NCBI GenBank assembly: GCA_024644465.1
Contig: JAHEKY010000002.1
Coordinates: forward strand, 1-64,000
Source of the DNA: Ilumatobacteraceae bacterium
Lineage (GTDB): Bacteria; Actinomycetota; Acidimicrobiia; Acidimicrobiales; Ilumatobacteraceae
Direction of reading: 5' to 3'
Length of the DNA: 64,000 bases
Below, piece by piece: positions 1 to 6,130 of this stretch; position 1 is the stretch's first letter; each line of letters starts with the position of its first letter. The translations under genes and the position numbers were made by a program. A model generated the notes under the pieces. It did no database searches, was not told the DNA's origin, and saw only the letters and a program-made list of their open reading frames with translations.

Positions 1-455
1 CCGACCGAAGCCCGCACACCTACCGCAAGAGACCAGCGCCGGAGGCGATCAGAACAACGGACCATGCCACGCCGGAGGCGCGCTCTCTATCGGCACATAT
101 GGTCGTCCGGATGGGGAACGGCGTGCGGCCGCGAACTGCGTCGACGTCGCAGGTCGCGTTGCCTGAGATAGGTGTCTCACATAGTTGGTACGAATGGATT
201 CTCAGTCAACGGGTGCTATCCGTTACACGAGGAGACTGCCGATCGCGCTCGAGAATGGAGGCTGGGCTGGGATGCCGGCACGCCATAGTTCGGCCAGAGC
301 GCCCGCCCATCACGTTCTCGACCGCTCGCGAAACGACGTGCTCGAACCCCCCACGGGGCGATGCCAGGATCTCGTCGGCGGGCCGAAGCAAGGCGTCCTT
401 CACAGACTATTACCCGCTGGTGGACGGTTACGTTACGTTACGTTACAGTCGACCA
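1..455. other. Element interior with no supported gene
   Basis: I see no convincing gene here. An open frame runs from 99 into the gene at 456, but its first 119 codons look non-coding and a well-placed promoter sits immediately before the ATG at 456. The stretch belongs to the integrated element whose integrase lies at 1212-2363. The only clear structure is the tandem pentamer at 427-446, listed separately. Confidence 0.5.
427..449 (+). promoter_or_regulatory. (GTTAC)x4 tandem repeat overlapping a leaderless -10
   Basis: Four perfect head-to-tail copies of GTTAC occupy 427-446. The last copy merges into TACAGT (444-449), which lies six bases before the ATG at 456 and so fits a leaderless -10 element. 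Repeats laid over the promoter suggest a repressor or autoregulation site for the gene at 456. The repeat is seen directly; the operator role is inferred. Confidence 0.6.
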
Positions 456-914
456 ATGACGGTTCCCGGCAAGGGTGGGCGGCCCCGCAAGTGGCGATCC
501 GACGCCGACCGGGTCCGAGCGTTCCGTGCTCGGCAGCGCGGCGAGGACGAGCCAGCCACGGTCGAGACTGCACTCGAACACGGCGACGAAGCCGCTGTCG
601 CGTGGCAACGGGTACGAGAGATCGGTGAGACGATCGAAGCCCTGCGGGCCGAGCTGAAGTCAGCCCACGCAGAACAGCGGCGAGCGGAGAAGGATCTCGA
701 CCAGGAGCGGGTGCGGCTCGGCTGGGTCAGGGAGGAGAACGAACGACTCCACGCCGACGTCGACGACCTCACCCGCGAACGCGACGAATGGCGAGAGCGG
801 TTCGACGCGCTGCGCTCCGCAGAATCCCCGCCAGCGCGCGCTCGACCGCAGACCACCGAGCCGAACCGTGCGCAGCGTCGACGAGAAGAACGGGAACGAC
901 GTCGCAACACGTAG
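456..914 (+). CDS. Coiled-coil protein of an integrated element
   Basis: A 152-residue, strongly charged protein that I cannot assign to a named family. Residues about 7-30 contain a basic GRPRKW segment like an AT-hook, followed by an RVRAFRARQRG-type basic stretch. Residues about 45-125 form a long heptad-like helix rich in Glu, Arg and Ala. The C-terminal tail is very Arg-rich. This basic N-terminus plus coiled coil resembles plasmid and ICE accessory DNA-binding proteins of the KfrA style, but only in general form. The ATG at 456 is chosen because TACAGT lies six bases upstream. The gene precedes the excisionase-like gene on the same strand, so it probably belongs to the same mobile element. 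Confidence 0.6.
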   Translation: MTVPGKGGRPRKWRSDADRVRAFRARQRGEDEPATVETALEHGDEAAVAWQRVREIGETIEALRAELKSAHAEQRRAEKDLDQERVRLGWVREENERLHADVDDLTRERDEWRERFDALRSAESPPARARPQTTEPNRAQRRREERERRRNT

Positions 915-921
915 TCCCTGC

Positions 922-983
922 GGACTCCCGGGAGGACTCCCTCGACGACTCCCCCGTCGGGCTGGGCGTGGTCGAGGGAGTCC
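922..983 (+). promoter_or_regulatory. 12-bp-spaced GACTCCC iterons and inverted copy upstream of the xis-like gene
   Basis: Three copies of SGACTCCC begin at 922, 934 and 946, exactly 12 bp apart. An inverted copy, GGGAGTCC, follows at 976-983. The segments 934-946 and 971-983 form a perfect 13-bp inverted repeat (GGACTCCCTCGAC and its complement) with a 24-nt loop. The array lies between the coiled-coil gene and the xis-like gene, 20 bp before the latter. Regularly phased direct repeats are what BldC/Xis-type winged helices bind, so this may be an autoregulatory or excision-control site. Confidence 0.6.
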
Positions 984-1002
984 CTCGGCGGACAGTGCGG
1001 AC

Positions 1003-1206
1003 ATGAGCACCACCCACGAACGACCCACCCGCCGCACCTACACCATCGACGAGGTCGCCCGCATCCTCGGCATCTCCCGCACGACCGCGTACGAATCCGT
1101 GCGACGCGGTGAGATCCCTGCCCGACGCTTCGGCCGGCGCGTCGTCGTGCCCACCCGAGTGATCGACGAACTGCTCGACCAGCCGGCGCAGTCCCGACAG
1201 GAGTGA
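1003..1206 (+). CDS. Excisionase/BldC-type helix-turn-helix protein
   Basis: A 67-residue DNA-binding protein. Residues about 11-60 (TIDEVARILGISRTTAYES followed by VRRGEIPARRFGRRVVV) are the HTH_17/excisionase fold: a helix-turn-helix followed by a small wing. The ATG at 1003 gives exactly this domain with a short disordered head; the longer open frame upstream runs through the iteron array and is not needed. The gene converges with the integrase, with only five bases between the two stops, so the pair probably controls integration and excision of the element. The adjacent GACTCCC iterons are the best candidate binding sites. A role as a general repressor of element genes is the alternative. 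Confidence 0.8.
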   Translation: MSTTHERPTRRTYTIDEVARILGISRTTAYESVRRGEIPARRFGRRVVVPTRVIDELLDQPAQSRQE

Positions 1207-1211
1207 GGCGG

Positions 1212-2363
1212 TCAGGAGAGCAGCAGCGCCGCTGCGGCCTCGGCGGCTTCGCTCTGTTGGCCGGGCATCACGTGGCCGTAGGTGTCAAGAGTGAAGCTGA
1301 CCGACGAGTGGCCGAGCCGCTCGCTGACCACCCTCGCGTTCACGCCGGCGGCGATCAGATGCGAGGCGTGCGTGTGGCGGAGGTCGTGGAAGCGGATCTT
1401 CGGCAGACCCGACGAGTCGACGAGCCGGCGGAACGCCTGCCCCACACTGTTCGGCCGCAACGGTTCGCCGACCTCGTTGGTGAACACCCGATCGTCGACC
1501 GGCGCCGTGATCCCCAGCTCGAACAGTTCCTCGCGCTGCGTAGCCCGATGCAGCTTCAACACCGCGGTGGTGCGTCGATCGAGGTTGATCGTGCGCCGGC
1601 TGCGCTTCGTCTTCGGCACGTCGATCGTCTCCGCACCATCGAGGAACGTCGCCGCGGCGACAACGCGAACAGTCGAACGCGCCAGGTCGACCGCTCCCCA
1701 GCGAAGCCCCACGATCTCCCCCCGCCGCATCCCCGTCATCGCGGCGAGATGGATCATCGGGCCAGCGCGATACGCGGCGGTGAAGTCGAGGAACCGGCTC
1801 AGTTCGGACGGCGTCCACACCGCCCTGTCGGGCGCCCGATCGCGGGCGGCCGCCATGCTCGGCGCATCGGCGAGGCGCGCCACGTTGCGCATGACGAGCC
1901 CTTTCCGCTCGGCGTCGTGCAGCAGCTTGCCGAGCTGCGTGTGCACGTGGTGCACGGTCGACATCGACAACGGCCGGCCATCGACGCCACCGCACTTCAA
2001 CAGCCGAGCGTAGAGCTCGTCGAGATCGGTCGGGCGGAGGTCTTGCAGCTTGTGCGAACCGAGCGACGGCAGCACGTACCGACCCAACGTGCTCCGGTAG
2101 CCGTGCAACGTCGCGACTTTGCGGCCTTGCGTCTCGAGCGTGTCCAACCACGTCTCGGCGAAGTCGCGCAGCCGCACTGCGGACGGCGCCACGAAGTCTT
2201 GCCGGCGATGGGCGTCGACCATCTCGGCGAGCGCGTCCTTCGCTTGTTTCTTCGTTTCGAACGCCCGCTTCGTCTGCCGCCGACGCTCGCCCTCACGCCA
2301 CGACACGTGCGCGACCCACGGCTTCTTGCGGTCGTCGCGACGGTAGACGGTGCCGTTGGCCAT
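1212..2363 (-). CDS. int: Tyrosine site-specific integrase
   Basis: A 383-residue phage/ICE-type tyrosine recombinase. The N-terminal arm-binding region (residues about 1-60, basic, TVYRRDDRKKPWVAHVSWREG) is followed by a SAM-like core-binding domain (about 65-165) and the catalytic domain. The catalytic residues are visible: Arg in TGMRRGEIVGLRW, HDLRH (His and second Arg), LGHSS (His) and the tyrosine nucleophile in DTYGHV. The ATG at 2363 starts just before the conserved arm domain; the extra upstream frame crosses the att region. Its start faces the 3' end of tRNA-Arg 120 bp away, the usual geometry for a tRNA-targeting integrase. The element therefore extends leftward out of the window. 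Confidence 0.95.
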   Translation of the reverse strand: MANGTVYRRDDRKKPWVAHVSWREGERRRQTKRAFETKKQAKDALAEMVDAHRRQDFVAPSAVRLRDFAETWLDTLETQGRKVATLHGYRSTLGRYVLPSLGSHKLQDLRPTDLDELYARLLKCGGVDGRPLSMSTVHHVHTQLGKLLHDAERKGLVMRNVARLADAPSMAAARDRAPDRAVWTPSELSRFLDFTAAYRAGPMIHLAAMTGMRRGEIVGLRWGAVDLARSTVRVVAAATFLDGAETIDVPKTKRSRRTINLDRRTTAVLKLHRATQREELFELGITAPVDDRVFTNEVGEPLRPNSVGQAFRRLVDSSGLPKIRFHDLRHTHASHLIAAGVNARVVSERLGHSSVSFTLDTYGHVMPGQQSEAAEAAAALLLS

Positions 2364-2406
2364 GGGTGCCGCAGCGCCGGGTTTCGGGAGCGACCGGCGA
2401 AAATCT

Positions 2407-2428
2407 GCTACCCAAATGCTACCCAAAC
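2407..2428. repeat. Tandem 11-bp repeat, likely integrase arm-type sites
   Basis: Two adjacent copies of GCTACCCAAAY (2407-2417 and 2418-2428) lie between the integrase start and the tRNA. Position, tandem orientation and size fit arm-type binding sites of an attP-derived junction. The repeat is seen directly; the function is inferred. Confidence 0.6.
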
Positions 2429-2483
2429 GGCCAATTCTCGTCAATCGAGAACAGTGCAGGCCGATTTACCTGGTCTTTTTCAG

Positions 2484-2556
2484 CGCCCCTGGCAGGGATC
2501 GAACCTGCGACGCACGGTTTAGGAAACCGACGCTCTATCCACTGAGCTACAGAGGC
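2484..2556 (-). tRNA. tRNA-Arg (anticodon CCT), integration site
   Basis: A 73-nt cloverleaf reads on the minus strand. The acceptor stem GCCTCTG pairs with CAGGGGC (one G-U pair), the D arm contains TAGCTCAGTGGATAGAGC, the anticodon stem-loop presents CCT, and the T arm contains GGTTCGATCC. The discriminator is G and CCA is not encoded. The integrase gene lies immediately 3' of it, so the 3' end of this tRNA is the probable attB half-site. The outer att copy should lie left of position 1. Confidence 0.95.
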
Positions 2557-2662
2557 TGAGTCCGCGCGCCCGTCGCCGGGCCCGCATCTCACCGCAGAGC
2601 AGGCTAGACAAGCGCACCACCGTTCGCGTCGACACCGAAGTCGGCCCCGGGACGAGACGATG

Positions 2663-3127
2663 TCAGTCGGCGACGAGCGGCAGCCCGGCCTGCTGCCAGG
2701 CGAGGATGCCGCCGTCGACGTCCTGGACCGACGCGAAGTCGAGCTGCTCCATGAGCGCCGCGGTCTGCCCGCTGCGGTTGCCCGAGCGGCAGTACAGGAC
2801 GTAGGGCACGTCGGGGTCGAGCTTCGCCAGCTCGTCGGCGAAGTCGTCGCGGTAGAAGTCGATCATCACCGCACCGTCGATGTGGCCCTCGGCGAACTCC
2901 TCGGGGGTTCGGACGTCGAGGATCACGAGGTCGTCCGGCGGCGCCGAGATCGTCGACGCGGCCGCTTCCGGCGACACGCGCACGACACCCGCCGGGCTCG
3001 ATGCGACTGCGGCTGACGCCGCGGGTGCCGACGTTGCGGGCTCGGCCGGCGCGGCATCGCTTCCACCGCATGCGGTGATGGTGAGCGCGAGACCGGCGGC
3101 GATGGCGAGACGACGTGTGCTCTGCAT
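2663..3127 (-). CDS. Rhodanese-domain lipoprotein
   Basis: A 154-residue exported sulfurtransferase-fold protein. Residues 1-20 are a lipoprotein signal peptide with lipobox ITAC (Cys20), followed by an Ala/Pro/Ser-rich linker to about residue 50. The rhodanese domain then shows LVILDVRTPEEFAEGHIDGA and the active-site loop YCRSGNRSGQTA with its catalytic Cys. It should act outside the membrane as a sulfur carrier or thiol-handling protein; the substrate cannot be read from the sequence. The ATG at 3127 is favoured over an upstream start because TACGCT lies seven bases before it (3135-3140). It is transcribed away from the following PPOX gene. Confidence 0.85.
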   Translation of the reverse strand: MQSTRRLAIAAGLALTITACGGSDAAPAEPATSAPAASAAVASSPAGVVRVSPEAAASTISAPPDDLVILDVRTPEEFAEGHIDGAVMIDFYRDDFADELAKLDPDVPYVLYCRSGNRSGQTAALMEQLDFASVQDVDGGILAWQQAGLPLVAD

Positions 3128-3258
3128 GCACCAGAGCGTACGAACCGATTTCCGCACAGCGACCACCCTGCGATGTCGCAACCGTCACCCGTTCGAGCCG
3201 GAACGCAACCGCCCGGCTGGCAGGGAAGGGGGGCCCGCACCCTAGGGTGGCACGCAGT

Positions 3259-3654
3259 ATGAGCGTCATCCCCGAATCCCACGCCGACCTGCTGACGAAG
3301 AACGTCTACTGGCACATCGCCACGATGGGCCCCGACGACGAACTCCAGTCGAGCCCGGTGTGGGGCGGCTGGGACGGCGAGCACTTCCTGTTCTCGCTCA
3401 CTCGTGGCCGGCAGAAGTACGAGAACCTCGTGAAGAACCCGACCGTCGCGCTGTCGGGCATCGACCCCGACAATCCGTACCGCTACCTCGAGATCCGCGG
3501 CACGGTGATCCGCGTCGACGACGATGGCAGCAACACGTTCATCGATTCGATGGCGAAGAAGTACATGGACGTCGACGGCTACCCGTTCCACCAGCCGGGC
3601 GACCACCGCGTCGTGATGGTCGTGCAGCCGGTCCACACGTCGAAGATGGGTTGA
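3259..3654 (+). CDS. F420/FMN-dependent PPOX-family oxidoreductase
   Basis: A 131-residue single-domain split beta-barrel protein of the pyridoxamine-phosphate-oxidase-like superfamily. The N-terminal strand NVYWHIATMGPDDELQSSPV, the phosphate-contacting segment RGRQKYENLVKNPTVALS and YRYLEIRGTV match the actinobacterial F420-dependent PPOX class (Rv1155-like). Such proteins bind F420 or a flavin and reduce small molecules; the substrate is not evident. A TAGGGT -10-like element at 3243-3248 precedes the ATG by 10 nt, a very short leader. Several other split-barrel proteins occur in this window. Confidence 0.8.
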   Translation: MSVIPESHADLLTKNVYWHIATMGPDDELQSSPVWGGWDGEHFLFSLTRGRQKYENLVKNPTVALSGIDPDNPYRYLEIRGTVIRVDDDGSNTFIDSMAKKYMDVDGYPFHQPGDHRVVMVVQPVHTSKMG

Positions 3655-3663
3655 CGCCGCACA

Positions 3664-4326
3664 TCAACGGCTGGTGCCGAGGGGCATCGGGGCACGCAGG
3701 CGGAAGCGAATCGCAGCGAGGCGGATCAGGAACACCGCGATCGCGACGGCCGCCGCGACCGTGCCGGAGTACAGGTCGTTGCGGAGCACCACGACGACGA
3801 CCGTCGCGCCGAGCGCCGCCGGAATCGCGTACAGCGTGCTGTCGCGCTGGAAGATGCTCGGCGCCTCGTTGGCGAGCACGTCGCGGATGATGCCGCCGCC
3901 GGCCGCTGAGATCACGCCGATCAGTACTGCGCCGACCGCACTCACGCCGAACGCCGACGCCTTGACCGTGCCGGTCACGCAGAACAGGCCGAGGCCGGCC
4001 GCATCGAAGAACAGCACGCCGTGGCGCAGGTGCGCCTCGACGACTGCGTGTGCGACGAACGCGACCGCCGCCGCTGCCAGCGGGACGATGAGGTACCACA
4101 CGTCGCTGAACGCCGTCGGCGGCGTCGCGCCGAGGATCACGTCGCGCAGGACGCCGCCGCCGAGCGCGGTGACGAGCGCGAGCGACGTGACGCCGACGAC
4201 CTCGAAGCCCTTGCGCACACCGAGCAGCCCGCCGGAGATCGCGAACGTGAACACGCCGATCAGGTCGAGCGAACGCTCCAACCGCGGCTCGAGCCCGGTT
4301 GCGAAGTCGGCCAGCGCGATCAGCAC
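3664..4326 (-). CDS. TRIC/UPF0126-type membrane protein
   Basis: A 220-residue integral membrane protein with about seven hydrophobic segments and two related halves. Each half carries the family's glycine-rich signature: GGGVLRDVILG in the first and GGGIIRDVLANEAP in the second. This is the YicG/UPF0126 family (Gly_transporter domain), structurally related to trimeric TRIC cation channels. Prokaryotic members have been linked to cation or glycine movement. A GTG start at 4326 is preferred because TAGCGT (4333-4338) lies six bases upstream. It is convergent with the PPOX gene on its left. The transported substrate is not shown by the sequence. Confidence 0.85.
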   Translation of the reverse strand: MLIALADFATGLEPRLERSLDLIGVFTFAISGGLLGVRKGFEVVGVTSLALVTALGGGVLRDVILGATPPTAFSDVWYLIVPLAAAAVAFVAHAVVEAHLRHGVLFFDAAGLGLFCVTGTVKASAFGVSAVGAVLIGVISAAGGGIIRDVLANEAPSIFQRDSTLYAIPAALGATVVVVVLRNDLYSGTVAAAVAIAVFLIRLAAIRFRLRAPMPLGTSR

Positions 4327-4335
4327 GGGCGCACG

Positions 4336-4827
4336 CTACGGAATCTCGTTCGCGAGACCGTCGACGACCTCGGAGTTCGGGAGCGCGGTCAGCAGCGCGG
4401 GCGGGCCGACGACCTTGCAACTACGGCTCCCACCACCGAGCAGGATCCGCTCCCGCTCGACCACCCGGCTGTCGATCCACAGCGGCATGTCCGCCGGCAG
4501 ACCGAACGGCGTGACGCCGCCGACCATCATCCCGGTCAACTCCGTCGTCACGTCCGCCGGCGCGAACGACGCCTTCTTCACACCGAGCCGCTTGCGCACC
4601 GTCTTGTTCACGTCGAGCCGGGTCGTCGCCAGAACGACGCACGCGGCGTAGACCGGCGGCTCGCCCTTGCCGATGACGACGATCGTGTTCGCCGAGTCCT
4701 CGGCGGCATACCCGTAGGCCTCGATGAACTGTGCCGTGTCGGCGAGATCGGGGTCGCAGTCGACGAACTCGTGGTCGATCCCCAACCCGGCGACGACCTC
4801 GCGCACGGTGACCTCTGTCGCATCCAT
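4336..4827 (-). CDS. YbaK/EbsC-type aminoacyl-tRNA deacylase
   Basis: A 163-residue single-domain protein of the YbaK/ProX editing family, which hydrolyses mischarged aminoacyl-tRNA in trans. Visible family features are TIVVIGKGEPPVYAACVV, the catalytic-lysine region DVNKTVRKRLGVKKASFAP and the GGVTPFGLP loop. Which amino acid it edits cannot be told. The ATG at 4827 is preferred because TACCAT (4835-4840) sits seven bases upstream. It is divergent from the gene at 4882, and the two leaderless promoters share about 54 bp. Only nine bases separate its stop from the promoter region of the TRIC-type gene downstream. Confidence 0.85.
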   Translation of the reverse strand: MDATEVTVREVVAGLGIDHEFVDCDPDLADTAQFIEAYGYAAEDSANTIVVIGKGEPPVYAACVVLATTRLDVNKTVRKRLGVKKASFAPADVTTELTGMMVGGVTPFGLPADMPLWIDSRVVERERILLGGGSRSCKVVGPPALLTALPNSEVVDGLANEIP

Positions 4828-4881
4828 GTCGCCGATGGTACGGGCATCGCGATCGTGCGACATCGCCGTACGCTGGCATCG

Positions 4882-5235
4882 ATGGAATGCCTTGCCGACG
4901 CTCAAGCCACGCTGACGCGCAACGCGTTCCGCACGCTCAACTCGGTCGTGCGGCCCGCGGTGCTCGCCGGAGCCGGCAACCCGCTGCCGGTCGGCGTCGG
5001 GGCGATCGTCCTGGAGGTCAACGGCCGGGTCTCCGGCGAGCCGCGTCAGGTACCCCTGCTCGCCAACCGCGTCGGCGACAAGGTGATCGTCAGCACGGTC
5101 CGCGACGATTCGCAGTGGCTCTCCAACGTCGAGGCCGACCCGAACGTCGTCGTACACCTCTTCGGCGAGCGCCGCGACGGCACGGCGGCGGTGACACGCG
5201 GGCCGCTCAACGTCGTTTCGATCACGCTCGTCTGA
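4882..5235 (+). CDS. DDN-like F420H2-dependent reductase family protein
   Basis: A 117-residue protein of the deazaflavin-dependent nitroreductase-like family, a split beta-barrel that binds F420. It contains GAIVLEVNGRVSGEPRQVPLLA, the typical strand pair with a GRxSGxxR-type loop, and a DDSQWLSNVEADPNVVVHL segment. Known relatives reduce quinones or nitro compounds with F420H2; this one is shorter and its substrate is unknown. The ATG at 4882 follows TACGCT (4869-4874) by seven bases. Its last 14 bases overlap the convergent gene at 5222-5596. Confidence 0.7.
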   Translation: MECLADAQATLTRNAFRTLNSVVRPAVLAGAGNPLPVGVGAIVLEVNGRVSGEPRQVPLLANRVGDKVIVSTVRDDSQWLSNVEADPNVVVHLFGERRDGTAAVTRGPLNVVSITLV

Positions 5236-5596
5236 CCGGCTCGCAGTCGCTGCCACAGCCGGTCGCCGAACCGGTGAACCCGGGCGGCGCCGGCCGGTGC
5301 AGCACGGCGCCAGTCGGCGCGAATGCGACCCGCGACCCGCTCACGGAGGCGGTGCCGTCGACGATCAGGCTGTGACCGTCGGTCTCAGCGGGCGGATAGC
5401 ACAGCGAGATCGAGCGCCGCGCCGCAGCGTTCGCAGCCGTGCTCCGGCCGACCGACATCGCGAGTTCGTCGCCGTCCCACTCCGGGGTGACGGCCACGAC
5501 ATGCGGGCGGGCGTCCTCGCGCACGGTCAGCAGGTAGGCCCATCCGTACTCTGCGGTCTTCGCTTGCAGGTCGGGCAGTTCGACCGGGATGCTCAT
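5222..5596 (-). CDS. Pyridoxamine-5'-phosphate oxidase-like protein
   Basis: A 124-residue split beta-barrel protein, the third of this superfamily within 2.5 kb. Residues about 17-60 (GWAYLLTVREDARPHVVAVTPEWDG followed by ELAMSVGRSTAANAA) form the flavin/F420-binding barrel. The C-terminus is short and contains a CGSDC pair of unknown meaning. The ATG at 5596 follows TAGGAT (5604-5609) by seven bases. Cofactor (FMN or F420) and substrate are not determined. It converges with and overlaps the DDN-like gene by 14 bases. Confidence 0.7.
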   Translation of the reverse strand: MSIPVELPDLQAKTAEYGWAYLLTVREDARPHVVAVTPEWDGDELAMSVGRSTAANAAARRSISLCYPPAETDGHSLIVDGTASVSGSRVAFAPTGAVLHRPAPPGFTGSATGCGSDCEPVRRA

Positions 5597-5629
5597 GCCC
5601 CGGATCCTACGCCCCCGCCGAGTCCCCGT

Positions 5630-6130
5630 TCAGAGCCAGTTCGCCTCCACCCAGGCCCGCACCGTCGGAGCGAGACGATGCAGGTGGGCGGCGGGCGCGG
5701 CCCGGATCTCGGTCGCACTGATCGGCACATTGGCCCGCTCCGCATCGACGACGACCGCGGCCGCGCCGAACCGGTCCGCGAGGTCGCCGACGTACGCGTC
5801 GGACGAGAAGACGACGTGCGGCCCCTCGTCGTGCGGCCAGTGCGACCGGAACAGGGTGATCCATCGCAGCCACAGCGCCTCGTCGTCGAAGTCGGTCCGC
5901 AGGCGGTGCGGCACCTCGATCACCGTCGCCGTCGGATGCAGCTCCGCCAGCCACGCCGCGCGCAACGATCCGGGAGCGACGTCGCGATCCGGTGAACTGT
6001 TGACGTAGACGACGAGGTGCCGGCACCGCACCAACGCCCAATCGATCATGTACGAGTGGCCGAGGTGAGGCGGGTCGAACCGGCCGACGATCAGGCCGGT
6101 CTCGTGCGACGCGTCATCCGTCGCCGTCAC
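5630..6130 (-). CDS. Nicotinamide-nucleotide adenylyltransferase-like protein
   Basis: A 166-residue nucleotidyltransferase of the cytidylyltransferase-like fold. The N-terminal signature GRFDPPHLGHSYMIDWAL (phosphate-binding HxGH) and the C-terminal ISATEIR are the two hallmark motifs of the NadR/NadM-type NMN adenylyltransferases. It would transfer AMP from ATP to a mononucleotide such as NMN. The GTG start at 6130 overlaps the TGA stop of the large regulator gene (GTGA), so the two are translationally coupled. That suggests co-regulation with a cyclase/ATPase signalling protein. The exact substrate (NMN or another phosphorylated alcohol) is uncertain. Confidence 0.8.
   Translation of the reverse strand: MTATDDASHETGLIVGRFDPPHLGHSYMIDWALVRCRHLVVYVNSSPDRDVAPGSLRAAWLAELHPTATVIEVPHRLRTDFDDEALWLRWITLFRSHWPHDEGPHVVFSSDAYVGDLADRFGAAAVVVDAERANVPISATEIRAAPAAHLHRLAPTVRAWVEANWL

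Noticed and set aside
99..455. N-terminal extension of the coiled-coil protein from 99
   Set aside because: Composition is unlike the downstream protein, and a promoter with TACAGT six bases before the ATG at 456 fits better.
1203..2522. Long plus-strand frame opposite the integrase
   Set aside because: It is the antisense of a clear tyrosine recombinase and has an Arg/His/Pro-rich shadow composition.
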